From contig NZ_JAYJJW010000002.1 of the NCBI RefSeq assembly GCF_035481675.1, positions 372,001 through 436,000 on the forward strand: a stretch of DNA of 64,000 nt, given 5' to 3'. Positions 30,988-39,942 of this stretch are shown here, piece after piece. The translations under genes were made by a program, and so were the position numbers. Source of the stretch: Alteriqipengyuania_B sp035481675 (GTDB lineage Bacteria; Pseudomonadota; Alphaproteobacteria; Sphingomonadales; Sphingomonadaceae). A model generated the notes under the pieces. That model was not told the DNA's origin, ran no database searches, and worked only from the letters and a program-made list of their open reading frames with translations. Each line of letters opens with the position of its first letter. Positions within the stretch are counted from its first letter, which is position 1.

Positions 30988-32009
30988 AATCGCTCCTCGC
31001 CCTGTGGGAGCTGTCGCTCGCCCTTTGCGCGGTCGCGGCGGCGGCCCTCCTCGTGCTCGTGATAGCACGCATGGTGTCGTTGCGTGCTGCGCGCCGGCAG
31101 GAGGCCATCCGCTCGAAATTGCTGCCGCAGCTCCTCGCTGGAGACGGCGAGGTTGGCCGTTTGAAGGGCAGGAAGCTGCGCATGGCGGCCGCGTTGGTGA
31201 GCGAGCTGTCCGAACTCACCCGGGGAGAAGACCGCGATGTCCTGCTGGCGCGCGCCTCGGACATGGGCGTTCCGGATTTGCTACTCGCGCGGCTCCAGTC
31301 GCGTTCCGCGCAGATAAGGCTGAGTTCGGTAGAGGCGCTGGCGTTGTTCGACCAATGTACTGCGGAAACCGTCACTGCGCTCGATGATGACAATCCCGAC
31401 GTCCGCCTCGCCGCGGCGCTGGCCCTTGCACACCGCGAAGAAGGTCCTTCGGCACGGCAACTGGTGGAAAAACTTCAGATGGGAGCAGTCGAGAACTCAC
31501 TGCTCCTCGCCTCGCTGATGGGCGACCTCGTGCAGCGCAATCCGGGCGAGGTCGCCGCGCTGTTGTTCGACAAGGATGTACCGGTCGAAGCGAAAGTAGC
31601 CGCGACGGACGCATTGGCGGACGGTGGCGGAGAGTACGCCCCGCTGCTCGCTTACATGGCCAAGGAATCGGTGGGCGAGCCCGAGTTGCAGCCGCGCATT
31701 TTTCGCGCGCTGGGCCGCAACGGTCATCCAGCCGGCCTGGATGCAATCCGCCAAGGGCTCCACAGCGAGAACTGGACCGTTCGCGCTGCTGCGTCAGAAG
31801 CAGCCGGCAAGCTCGGGGCATCCGACATGGCCGTTCGCATCGCTGCATTACTGGCCGACGAACATTGGTGGGTTCGCTACCGCGCGGGAGAGGCCTTGCT
31901 GCGTTTCGGTCCGCGCGGAATTGCCGAGCTGCGAGCAGCCAGTGTCCACGCCGACGACACCGTCCGCCAGACCGCAATGGCGATGATGGCAGAAGGGCGC
32001 GCGGCTTGA
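30984..32009 (+). CDS. HEAT-repeat protein with N-terminal membrane anchor
   Basis: 341 residues from a GTG overlapping the stop of the previous gene. The first 32 residues form one membrane helix (LWELSLALCAVAAAALLVLVIARMV). The rest is Ala/Leu-rich repeats of about 32 residues with the HEAT/armadillo signature (IRLSSVEALALFD, DVRLAAALALAHRE, TVRAAASEAAGKLGA, VRYRAGEALLRFG, DTVRQTAMAMM). It should form a cytoplasmic alpha-solenoid scaffold at the membrane. In this operon it may link the receiver to the synthase; this is inference. Confidence 0.82.
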   Translation: MKSLLALWELSLALCAVAAAALLVLVIARMVSLRAARRQEAIRSKLLPQLLAGDGEVGRLKGRKLRMAAALVSELSELTRGEDRDVLLARASDMGVPDLLLARLQSRSAQIRLSSVEALALFDQCTAETVTALDDDNPDVRLAAALALAHREEGPSARQLVEKLQMGAVENSLLLASLMGDLVQRNPGEVAALLFDKDVPVEAKVAATDALADGGGEYAPLLAYMAKESVGEPELQPRIFRALGRNGHPAGLDAIRQGLHSENWTVRAAASEAAGKLGASDMAVRIAALLADEHWWVRYRAGEALLRFGPRGIAELRAASVHADDTVRQTAMAMMAEGRAA

Positions 32010-33442
32010 CCGGATTAGCCGTCTCCGATCCTGCGGCGTGGGCCGTATCCGCCGCTGAGGCGATCGCCTTCGTGGTAATCCTCACCGGCGTGCTGCAAAC
32101 GCTCTTCTACTTCATCCAGCTCGTTTATGCCGGCGCTGCCTTGGCCACGCGCCCGCCAGTGCCCCGCAGCGCGACACTATGGCGCCGCTATTCCGAGCAG
32201 GCGCCTGCCATTTCCGTCCTCGCGCCAGCTTTCAACGAGGAACTCAGCATCGTTGAAAGCACCCGCAGCCTGCTGGCGCTGCAGTACCCGGATTTCGAAG
32301 TAGTTATCATAAATGACGGCTCGAAGGACGGCACGCTGCAGAAAATGATCGACGCTTTCGGTCTGGAACGAGTGGACCGCTTCGTGGACCGGGCGGTCTC
32401 GCATGCCCCGATCCGGGGTTTCTACGCTTCGTCCGACTATCCGCGCCTGCTCGTCCTCGACAAGGAGAACGGCGGCAAGTCCGACGCGCTCAACGCCGGC
32501 ATCAATTGCTGCCGAACCGCGCTGTTCTGCGCGATCGACGCAGACTCGATCCTGGAGCCGGACGCCTTGCTGCGGGTCGTCCGCCCGTTCATCGACGAAC
32601 CGCAGCTGACCATCGCAGCGGGCGGGACCATCCGCATTGCAAATGGCTGCAAGGTCGATGCGGGGCGGATCAGCGAGATAAACCTACCGCGCAACTTCCT
32701 CGCGCTGGTGCAGATCGTCGAGTACTTGCGCGCCTTCCTGATGGCCCGGCTGGGGCTCGGCAAGATGCAGGCGCTGACGGTCATTTCCGGTGCCTTCGGC
32801 CTGTTCCGTCGCCGCCATGTGGTTGAGGTCGGCGGATACAGCCACGGCACCGTGGGCGAGGATATGGAACTCGTGATCAAGCTGCACCGGCTGATGCGGG
32901 AGCAAAAGCGCGACTATCGCATCGAGTTCATTGCCGAACCCGTGTGCTGGACGGAGTGCCCCGACAGTCTTCAAATCCTGTCGCGCCAGCGCGCCCGCTG
33001 GCAGCGCGGCTCGCTCGAATGTTTCGCCAAGCACCGCCACATGCTGTTCAACCCGAAGTACGGCCGGATCGGTTTCATAGGCTTCGGGCAGATCCTGCTG
33101 GTCGACGTAGTGGGGCCGCTGATCGAGGTAATCGGCTATATCCTCGTTCCGCTGCTCTGGGGTCTGGGCCTCCTGGCATTGCCATGGTTGCTCGCTTTCC
33201 TAGCCGTCACTTTCACGCTGGGTATCTTCCTGTCCGCCGCAACGCTGGTGCTGGAGGAAATCCAGCTGCGCCGCTTCCCCCGTATTCGCGAATTGCTGAT
33301 CCTTGCGGCCGTCGCCGTGCTGGAGAATTTCGGTTATCGCCAACTGTCGAATTTCTGGCGGCTTCAGGGCTGGTGGCAATATATTCGCAAACAGCAAAGC
33401 TGGGGCACGATGACCCGCAAGGGGTTTGCCTCCGCAAGCTAG
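32006..33442 (+). CDS. GT2 polysaccharide synthase (PgaC/IcaA-like)
   Basis: 478 residues from TTG 32006, which overlaps the stop of the HEAT gene. One or two N-terminal helices (18-46) lead to a GT2 domain with APAFNEE, INDGSKDGT (103-110), DAD (178-180), GED (284-286) and QRARW (328-332), the signatures of processive synthases. C-terminal helices begin near residue 355. The nearest functional model is poly-beta-1,6-N-acetylglucosamine or similar glycan synthase. No PgaB-like deacetylase or second membrane subunit is nearby. The stop overlaps the stop of the convergent HPt gene by 4 bases. Confidence 0.88.
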   Translation: MTGLAVSDPAAWAVSAAEAIAFVVILTGVLQTLFYFIQLVYAGAALATRPPVPRSATLWRRYSEQAPAISVLAPAFNEELSIVESTRSLLALQYPDFEVVIINDGSKDGTLQKMIDAFGLERVDRFVDRAVSHAPIRGFYASSDYPRLLVLDKENGGKSDALNAGINCCRTALFCAIDADSILEPDALLRVVRPFIDEPQLTIAAGGTIRIANGCKVDAGRISEINLPRNFLALVQIVEYLRAFLMARLGLGKMQALTVISGAFGLFRRRHVVEVGGYSHGTVGEDMELVIKLHRLMREQKRDYRIEFIAEPVCWTECPDSLQILSRQRARWQRGSLECFAKHRHMLFNPKYGRIGFIGFGQILLVDVVGPLIEVIGYILVPLLWGLGLLALPWLLAFLAVTFTLGIFLSAATLVLEEIQLRRFPRIRELLILAAVAVLENFGYRQLSNFWRLQGWWQYIRKQQSWGTMTRKGFASAS

Positions 33443-33714
33443 CAGCGTTGGAGTTCCGCTAGCAGCGAGTCCAGTTCGGCGCCCGGGGCCGACACGTCAA
33501 AGCCCCCCTCCGCCGCTTCTTCGAGTTCGAGCGCGGCCTCTCCGATGCGAGGATGGCCAAACATACCGGCAATCCCTGCAAGCTTGTGCGCCTGCTCCTG
33601 CAAGGAAGCGCGATCGCTTGCCGCGAGCGCAACTGCGAGCCGCGCCCGCTCGTCGGCAGCGCGGGCAGCAAACTGCCCGGCAAGCTGGGCCATTCGGTTG
33701 GCGACGTCCGTCAC
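33439..33714 (-). CDS. histidine phosphotransfer (HPt) protein
   Basis: 91 residues, four-helix HPt domain. The phospho-accepting His43 lies in AHKLAGIAGMFG, the HPt consensus (xHxLKGxAxxxG). It is cytoplasmic and should relay phosphate between the hybrid kinase's receiver and the single-domain regulators. Overlaps the next receiver gene by 4 bases. Confidence 0.9.
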   Translation of the reverse strand: MTDVANRMAQLAGQFAARAADERARLAVALAASDRASLQEQAHKLAGIAGMFGHPRIGEAALELEEAAEGGFDVSAPGAELDSLLAELQRC

Positions 33715-34073
33715 GGGACCAGCGCCCGGACTTGCGCGGCCAAGGTCATCGGATCGAACGGCTTCGCGATCACACCGACGGCGTCGAGCGTCGCGAAGTT
33801 CTGCAATTCGCTGCGCTGGGCTCGTGCGGTCACAAAGATAACAGGGATCGATGCGAGCGCGGGATCCGTGCGCATGGCCTGAAGCAGGCTGGGCCCGTCC
33901 ATCCCCGGCATCATCACGTCGAGCAGCGCTACATCCGGAGGATTGGCTGCCATCGCCTTCAGCGCCTGCGCGCCCGACGCGGCGGTTTCGATGTCGAAGG
34001 ACGGATCGAGGCCGAGGGCAATGTCGGCGATCTCGCGGATATCGGCCTCGTCGTCGACGTAGAGGACCTTCAT
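33711..34073 (-). CDS. single-domain response regulator (receiver only)
   Basis: 120 residues, receiver with Asp52 in ALLDVMMPGMDG, acidic Asp7-Asp8-Glu9 and Lys in VIAKPFDPM. No output domain. Its ATG overlaps the stop of the hybrid kinase by one base; its stop overlaps the HPt gene. Probably a phosphorelay intermediate or a protein-binding output. Confidence 0.92.
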   Translation of the reverse strand: MKVLYVDDEADIREIADIALGLDPSFDIETAASGAQALKAMAANPPDVALLDVMMPGMDGPSLLQAMRTDPALASIPVIFVTARAQRSELQNFATLDAVGVIAKPFDPMTLAAQVRALVP

Positions 34074-36196
34074 TACGCAGCCCTTTTCTGTTGGCCCAGC
34101 AGGCCCATTGTCACCGCTACGAGATCGTCGATACTCGATCGACTCTTCACCAGAACGCGGTCCACGCCGTGGCTGCGCAAGGACTCGTCGACAGCGGTGA
34201 AGACAACAATCGGCATCTCGTCATTGCGGGCGCGCAATTGGGGCACGACGTCGAGACCGCTTTCATAGGCCAGCGCCACGTCGAGTATCGCCCCGTCAAT
34301 CTGCATGTCAGCGAGTTTTTGCCGCGCTTCCGCCACGGTATGTGCCGGAATTATCTGAGCGGTTCCTTCGAAAGCACTTGCGACGACTGTGAGCGTGTCC
34401 GGATCGTCGTCGAGATGAATGATACTCGGCAAGCCTGTCGGTTTGTCGGTCTTGGCCGAACTGCTGCCGATACCCACCGCAGGCACGTCGAAGTGAAATA
34501 CCGTACCTCCGCCGTCGCGGTCATCGAAGCCGACATCGCCGCCGTGCCGCCGCGCAATCTCGCGCGCGATAGCCAGACCAAGGCCGGTGCCCCCTTTCGC
34601 CCGACTGTCCGATGCATCGGCCATCGCGAATTTCCCGAAAATTCGCCCACGAAATTCGTCCGGAATTCCGGCGCCCCGATCGCGCACCTCCAGCCTTACC
34701 ATGCCGCCTTCGTGGTTCGAGAATACTTCCACCTCGCTGCCCGCGGGAGCGTGCTTGATCGCGTTGGAGAGCAGGTTGGTCAGCAATTGTTCCAGCCTGT
34801 CTGGATCGCCCACGACACATTGGGGCCACGGCGGCAACACGGCCTTCATTGTCACGCCGTGCTGTTCGGCGTAACCGCGCATGGCCTCGACCGTGCGTTC
34901 GACCAGCGGCGCGACATGCATTTTCCTAAGGTCGAAATCCATGTTGCCGGATTCGATCTTCTCGATGTCGAGAATGTCATTGATGAGGCGCACCAATCGC
35001 TCGCAATTGGCATGGGCGATGTCGACCAGGCGCTTGGCTTTATCGTTGAGCGGTCCGACCGCGCCCGCGCCCAGCAGGCCGAGCGATCCGCCGATCGACG
35101 TCAGCGGCGTGCGCAATTCGTGACTGACGGTCGAGACGAATTCCGTCTTCATCTTCTCCGCTCGCTTGCGATCGGAAATATCGCGGATGGCAGCCACATA
35201 CCGCCGCTCTTCCGCACTATCGACGCGGCTGATTGCGACCTCGGTCTCGAACGTGGTTCCATCTGCCCGCTTGCCGGTAAATTCCTGTCGCCGCCCTGCC
35301 CCGTCCTGCCCTGCAGCACCCACGCTGGCGAGCCATGCCTGGCTCTTTTCGGCAGAAAACTCGTTAGCCATGAGGAACATGTTGTGCTGCCCGATTAACT
35401 CTTGCGGGGTATAGCCGAACATCCGGCTGATGCTGGGGTTCATGCGCAAAATGTTGCCCTCGCCGTCGAGCTGCAACATCCCGTCGACCCCGCCATCGAA
35501 CATCGCGCGCTGGCGTTCGGCCAATCGCTGCGCCCGGTTGAGCGCTTCACCGCGCTGCCGGATCGTGTGGCTGACGATGAGAGTGACTGCGAGCAACAGC
35601 AAAGCAAGGCCAATGAGAATAGCCGTGATCGTGCGCTCGAGCACAACGCGCGAAGTGGCGGCGCGACTTGTCAACGTCTTGAGGCGAGACGCTTCTTCGC
35701 TGTCCATTGCGGCAATCTCGAGCCTAATATTGTCCATGATCGCCTTGCCCTGTCCCATGGCGATCCTCCGCCGAGCGTCATCTGCATTGCCGGCACGGAC
35801 GGACGCGATATTCACTGCTGCGTTGGCAAGTTTGGCATCGCTCATGCGATGCAGTTCGGGCAGTCGCGCCAGCACCATTTGATCCGCGTCAGTTCGCAGG
35901 GTTTCGAACAGAATGGAGCGGCGTCCAATGGCTGTTTCATAAGGTGCGAGAAATCGTTCATCTTCCGTGATGACAAAACCCCGAACTGCGGTCTCAGCGT
36001 CTGTGTGGAGGGCCAGAAGCTTGGTAAGCGTCGCACGCGCTTCTACAGTGCGCTCCGTAGTTTCACGCAACTCTTGGACGAGCCGAAACTCCGCGTGGAC
36101 CGCGGCGTAGACCCCGATGAGCATCGCCGGGACTAGGACGAGTGAGGCTGCAGTCAACAGTTTACGCAGACCACCTTGCGCTACAATATGTATCAT
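34073..36196 (-). CDS. CHASE3/PAS hybrid sensor histidine kinase with receiver
   Basis: 707 residues. Domain order: membrane helix (about 10-30), a CHASE3 periplasmic domain with ETAVRGFVITEDERFLAPYETA, second helix (about 190-212), PAS with MFGYTPQELIGQHNMF, HisKA with FVSTVSHELRTPL, ATPase with GLGLAIAREIARRHGG, and a terminal receiver with GAILDVAL (weakly canonical: DVAL for D-x-x-M-P). It is an inner-membrane sensor of unknown signal. The gene is followed without a gap by a receiver and an HPt on the same strand, giving a complete His-Asp-His-Asp set. Confidence 0.92.
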   Translation of the reverse strand: MIHIVAQGGLRKLLTAASLVLVPAMLIGVYAAVHAEFRLVQELRETTERTVEARATLTKLLALHTDAETAVRGFVITEDERFLAPYETAIGRRSILFETLRTDADQMVLARLPELHRMSDAKLANAAVNIASVRAGNADDARRRIAMGQGKAIMDNIRLEIAAMDSEEASRLKTLTSRAATSRVVLERTITAILIGLALLLLAVTLIVSHTIRQRGEALNRAQRLAERQRAMFDGGVDGMLQLDGEGNILRMNPSISRMFGYTPQELIGQHNMFLMANEFSAEKSQAWLASVGAAGQDGAGRRQEFTGKRADGTTFETEVAISRVDSAEERRYVAAIRDISDRKRAEKMKTEFVSTVSHELRTPLTSIGGSLGLLGAGAVGPLNDKAKRLVDIAHANCERLVRLINDILDIEKIESGNMDFDLRKMHVAPLVERTVEAMRGYAEQHGVTMKAVLPPWPQCVVGDPDRLEQLLTNLLSNAIKHAPAGSEVEVFSNHEGGMVRLEVRDRGAGIPDEFRGRIFGKFAMADASDSRAKGGTGLGLAIAREIARRHGGDVGFDDRDGGGTVFHFDVPAVGIGSSSAKTDKPTGLPSIIHLDDDPDTLTVVASAFEGTAQIIPAHTVAEARQKLADMQIDGAILDVALAYESGLDVVPQLRARNDEMPIVVFTAVDESLRSHGVDRVLVKSRSSIDDLVAVTMGLLGQQKRAA

Positions 36197-36656
36197 GATT
36201 GCCGCCCTTGCGCCTCGAACGAGACGTACAATTGGATTGGTTAAAATTGCATCTCGCTATGAAATCTTCAGCAAAGCGATATGGCGGGATCGATGGGCGG
36301 GTAGGCCGAACAGGTACGTCCATTTCCGCACATTTGATGCTCGCCTATACGGCTCTCTAGGCAGAGATCTCATGTGACTTTGCCTTGAAAGCCAATCCTA
36401 TGGCCTGAAGATCCGCAATAGGACCAAATGAAGACATGATCGGCACGTGCAGTATTTTGAGAATTCTCTGCGGAGGATCGGCTGCAAGGAGTATTTTGCA
36501 TGATCGCTGTCATCATCTGAGCTGGCTTCAATTTGCACGACTTGATGGAAACAATATACCGAGGCAGTGTCGCTGCCGGCGGTTAAGCTGGACCTAACAA
36601 ACGTTCTGGGCATCCCTACAAAAACGTCGACGCTTCTTTCCGGAAGGAATCTCTAA
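36197..36656. other. intergenic region, no gene
   Basis: 460 bases with no coding frame I trust. A/T-rich compared with both sides, particularly 36230-36290. It separates the phosphorelay cluster from the mobile-element island and holds the kinase's promoter. Confidence 0.5.
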
Positions 36657-37274
36657 ATGGGCGGTGTCGTGCAATCCAAAGCTTTCGGAACCGGCCTTCT
36701 TATGGAAACAGTGAAGTTCGAGAAACTTGATGACAGCATGTCGCAGAAAGAAATTCTCGAGAAAGTTTGCGCTTTCTTGCCTTCTGACGGCGTTTTAAAC
36801 AGCCCATGGGGTGCGAATGCCAAATTCATACGCGCCATGCGAACTTGGCACGATCTGCTATCGGCAAAGCGCAAGCCCGGAAGGCCATACAAGCTCAAGG
36901 AAAACGTTGACTGGTATGTTAAGACTATCTGCCAGTATGCCGCTCAAGTTGAACGTTCTGTAAAAGCAGGAAGAACTTGGGAGGCTGTCAGCTTCGCTTT
37001 GGATATCGGGAAGCTATTTGGCGAGCTAAGGATCAAGATCGAGTTTGAAGCGGACGCGATAAAGGGGCGCTCTCTATCTGATGGGCAAAAAGCGGCTGCT
37101 GCGGCTAGGCGAAAGGGTCCTGCATCCGAGCGTTATGAGCTAGCAGAGAAGTATATGCAGCAAGGCCACTCCGTTCGCGACAGCTTCGCCCGTGCCGCCG
37201 AAGTCCTCGATTGCTCCCCTTCGAGCGTGAGACGCGATCACTACGAATTTCGGAAAAGACGTTCTCAATCCTAG
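36657..37274 (+). CDS. mobile-element-type protein, unknown function
   Basis: 205 residues, basic and low in GC versus the core. GGAAGGA lies 8 bases before the ATG. The C-terminal 40 residues (YMQQGHSVRDSFARAAEVLDCSPSSVRRD) resemble a helix-turn-helix. The middle has KRKPGRPYKLKENVDWYVK. The combination with the next two genes is typical of integrative elements, but no family is recognised with certainty. Confidence 0.6.
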   Translation: MGGVVQSKAFGTGLLMETVKFEKLDDSMSQKEILEKVCAFLPSDGVLNSPWGANAKFIRAMRTWHDLLSAKRKPGRPYKLKENVDWYVKTICQYAAQVERSVKAGRTWEAVSFALDIGKLFGELRIKIEFEADAIKGRSLSDGQKAAAAARRKGPASERYELAEKYMQQGHSVRDSFARAAEVLDCSPSSVRRDHYEFRKRRSQS

Positions 37275-37335
37275 CGACGAGAACTCTAGAGAGTGCATAT
37301 CAGGACTGCTCCGCAGAAAAACGCAGGAGTGAGTC

Positions 37336-37542
37336 GTGCAACGTATAAACATTACACCGCAGTTTTTAACCACCAAAGTGCTTGCTTCTCGCTGGCAGGT
37401 CAGTCCGCGAACCTTAGAGGGCTGGCGCGACAAAGGAATCGGTCTTTCATTCATCAAGATCGGCAACCGGATCCGATACCGTCTCTGTGATATTGAAAGG
37501 GCAGAAGCTGAGTGGTCCAAAGAGATGTGGAGCGACCGATGA
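37336..37542 (+). CDS. small HTH DNA-binding protein (MerR/AlpA/excisionase-like)
   Basis: 68 residues from a GTG with AGGAG 8 bases upstream. TKVLASRWQVSPRTLEGWRDKGIGLSFIKIGNRIRYRLCDIERAEAEW is the HTH_17 pattern: helix-turn-helix then an I/R-Y-R-x-x-D-x-E-x-W wing. Such proteins serve as excisionases or transcription factors in prophages and integrative elements. Its stop overlaps the next start (ATGA). Confidence 0.78.
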   Translation: MQRINITPQFLTTKVLASRWQVSPRTLEGWRDKGIGLSFIKIGNRIRYRLCDIERAEAEWSKEMWSDR

Positions 37543-38294
37543 GCAATCGCCTCATGAACCTGGCGTGGCCTTTACAGCTGCCGCCTCCTCAGAAAGCGGT
37601 GCTCATGGCTTTGGCAGATGCTGCAGACGATACTGATGGCAGGACTTGGATTGCAGTCAGGTCGCGGGTGGCGGAGCGCTCAAATGGCCGGAGGAAGCTA
37701 GATCTTATAACCAAAACTTCCCATTGTGATCGAACAGTTCAACAGGCCATAAAAGGCCTGATTGTTTCAGGGCATATCACGCGGCAGGAAACAGCAGGGA
37801 AAGGCTGCGAATATTGGGTACACCCTCGAAATTCTAGCCGTGACCAAGTAGCAGCCGAGACGTCGCCCTCGGATCTCATTCGGCCCGCATCTCGTAAGGC
37901 GACCGCGGCAGCAGATGCGTCTAGGGCCAGAAGCTCATGCGGGGAATCCATAACTAAACCAAATAAACCTCGTGCCGGTGCGCGCGTGGATAGCGCAACG
38001 AAATATGGACAGAGCGCTCAGCGGCCAAGGCTGCGGTTTAATCCAGTGATAGAGCGCCAATCGGAGTGTGAGAATTCTCGACGGCTTCGGGAGGCTCTCA
38101 AGCCTCAACTTAAGAGTACCTACTGGTTTCCGCTGTGCGCATTTCGATTTGCAGATCCTGGGCTCGAGATCTGCGTACCAAGTCCATTGTTGGATAGCGT
38201 CAACAAGCACTCCCGGTTGATCGAGGAAATGGCAAGCCGGTCTGGTAAGTCTGTCAAATGGGTTCGAGCTGTGCCTGGGAGATGTGCGAGATGA
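37539..38294 (+). CDS. winged-helix replication-type protein of a mobile element
   Basis: 251 residues. N-terminal domain LQLPPPQKAVLMALADAADDTDGRTWIAVRSRVAER ... DRTVQQAIKGLIVSGHITRQE is the helix-turn-helix found in phage and plasmid replication proteins. The middle is Arg/Ala/Ser-rich and low complexity. The C-terminus (SRLIEEMASRSGKSVKWVRAVPGR) has an alpha/beta tail similar to DnaA-N-like ends, but this is weak. Translationally coupled to the HTH gene before it. Confidence 0.65.
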   Translation: MSNRLMNLAWPLQLPPPQKAVLMALADAADDTDGRTWIAVRSRVAERSNGRRKLDLITKTSHCDRTVQQAIKGLIVSGHITRQETAGKGCEYWVHPRNSSRDQVAAETSPSDLIRPASRKATAAADASRARSSCGESITKPNKPRAGARVDSATKYGQSAQRPRLRFNPVIERQSECENSRRLREALKPQLKSTYWFPLCAFRFADPGLEICVPSPLLDSVNKHSRLIEEMASRSGKSVKWVRAVPGRCAR

Positions 38295-38496
38295 AACCTT
38301 TCTCATTCGTTCGGAGATTGAATCTTGGAGGTGCAGACAGGGGGGGGCACAGAACTCTGAAGGCTTTCGAGAAGAGACCGGCGGGGGTCAAAAAAACTTC
38401 CGTGGTCGAAACTTCAGGGGGGGGTGACCACGCGCTCCAACGCGCCTGATAGCGGCCGACACCGCGTAATTACGGGCTTTGAAGCGCACTTTATAT

Positions 38497-38640
38497 CGGC
38501 GTGAGCGCGCCATCTGGAGCTGCAGCGAGTGACCGCAGGCAATGCGGGTCGAGCAGTCGGACTATATGCTCCAGCCCGACCCTCGAAGGCAGGTAAGCGT
38601 GCTTGGTGGCGACATGCTTGAGGTGGTGCTGCTGGAAGGT
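38497..38640 (+). pseudogene. degraded copy of the small element gene at 40357-40776
   Basis: Reading in the ATG frame at 38542 gives MRVEQSDYMLQPDPRRQV, which lines up with LRIEQSDYPDRPDPRRRL of the gene at 40357 and continues as MLEVVLLE versus LEAVLLG. The part before it (from about 38497) aligns as RERA... but has a TGA and small gaps. It runs straight into a primase remnant at 38640. The preceding 200 bases (38295-38496) contain G-runs and no gene. Confidence 0.6.
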
Positions 38641-39122
38641 TGGTGCGCATGGCGACGGCCGCCTATCGCGACCAGTCCGACGACCTGGGCCGGTTCCTGT
38701 CCGCCACCTGCGAGGTGGGCGCGGACGAGCCCGCCGGCGCGTGCCGGGTGAAGGCCAAGCCATTGTTCGAAACCTATCTCGCCTGGGCCGAGGAAGCGGG
38801 CGCGAGTGCGTGGACCAACAAGGGCTTCAAGGCGGCGATGCAGGACAAGGGCTTCGACCAGAAGACGTCGAACGGGGTGTGGTGGATCGGCATCCGCCTG
38901 CGCGACGGGGTCGACGCGGCAGCGATCCGCGAGAACCGCTGGGACGGGCCGCCGGATTTGCCGGATGCCTCAAGCAGCGCAGCGGTAGGCCGACAGGGCG
39001 GGGCCTCAAGCAGCGCAGCGGTAGGCGGACAGGGAGCCGATCCGGGGTGGAGTTCCGCCGGTGGAGTGCTCGACGAGTGGGCGAGCGGCGAAGGCGCGGA
39101 TTGGGTGCCGGGGGATGATTAG
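38640..39122 (+). pseudogene. C-terminal fragment of a P4-type phage primase/helicase
   Basis: 160 codons. The segment YRDQSDDLGRFLSATCEV ... KPLFETYLAWAEEAGA ... NKGFKAAMQDKGFDQK ... WWIGIRLRD is the primase C-terminal wing of P4/D5-type phage and plasmid proteins; the polymerase and helicase domains are missing. It is joined in front to a piece of another gene, so this is a recombination scar. The end is Gly/Ala/Ser-rich and carries a 36-base tandem repeat. Confidence 0.75.
38967..39035 (+). repeat. 36-base tandem repeat, two copies
   Basis: CCTCAAGCAGCGCAGCGGTA begins at 38968 and again at 39004. The first 22 bases after each start are the same. The two units encode repeats of DASSSAAVG(R/G)QG. 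Confidence 0.8.
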
Positions 39123-39123
39123 G

Positions 39124-39942
39124 TCAGGTCATATCGTTTCGCCCGCCGTCGACGAGAAACGCGGAGCGGTGCGGATCCAACTGAGCGCTGAAGTGAGTTT
39201 CATACTCATTGCCGAACTGATCTTCGTAAAAGATGGCCGCGCGCAGCCTGATGATGGCGCTTCCGTCCATGACTGCGATGTAGTCCATCTCGTCGAATAC
39301 TCGCCGATATTCGAATGGCTCATCGATAACTTGGCCTGCGCCGATGCTCTGGCTTACATCATCAAAGTCGAGCGGCAAGGCGGGCCCGGGGCCGGGACCG
39401 AAGTAAAGATTACGCAACAAGCGAACTCGTACAGCAGGCGACCGCCCCGAATTCTCGACCCGGCAGTATACTGTCATCGGCTTGTTGCCAAAGATCGTGA
39501 AATCTGTCGGAGAAAAAGCGAGCCACGGCCTCAAATTCATGATGGCGTGCTTGTCGGTAAGCTCATTCGAACGCCTCGTTTCGTCGAGCGCTTTGCGGGT
39601 CAGCCTGATCTGGGCGAGAAGTACGATCGTCCCTGCGGCAGTCACAATCGCCGTGAGCAGCGCCACCACCAGCATCCAGCCAGCAAAGCTCGCCATCGAC
39701 TCTTGCGCCGCGAGAACGCGATCGTCGCGCTCCGTCGCGTCACGCGGCGCAGGCGCGGCGATGGCTCCTTCCATCCAGTCCGGAATTCCGGGCCGGTCAT
39801 CGAAAGCCTGCGTGGCGGCGGCGTCCTTCGCGCGCCAGTCGGCGGCGATGAAGGTCGCCGCAAAATAGATCGTGCCGAGCAGCAGCAGGATGCCAGCGAC
39901 GCCCGCCGCGATGCTGCCTGCCCAGTTCGGTTTCCAGTCCAT
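39124..39942 (-). CDS. membrane protein, unknown function
   Basis: 272 residues from ATG 39942. Two membrane helices (about 11-30 and 88-110: SIAAGVAGILLLLGTIYFAA; GWMLVVALLTAIVTAAGTIV). A C-terminal soluble domain follows from about residue 115, with LRPWLAFSPTDFTIFGNKPMTVYCRVENSGRSPAVRV. No catalytic residues recognised. Its tail overlaps the phage-primase remnant by none but is adjacent (2 bases), so it lies inside the element. Frame runs open further upstream, but the upstream part is not coding-like. Confidence 0.65.
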   Translation of the reverse strand: MDWKPNWAGSIAAGVAGILLLLGTIYFAATFIAADWRAKDAAATQAFDDRPGIPDWMEGAIAAPAPRDATERDDRVLAAQESMASFAGWMLVVALLTAIVTAAGTIVLLAQIRLTRKALDETRRSNELTDKHAIMNLRPWLAFSPTDFTIFGNKPMTVYCRVENSGRSPAVRVRLLRNLYFGPGPGPALPLDFDDVSQSIGAGQVIDEPFEYRRVFDEMDYIAVMDGSAIIRLRAAIFYEDQFGNEYETHFSAQLDPHRSAFLVDGGRNDMT

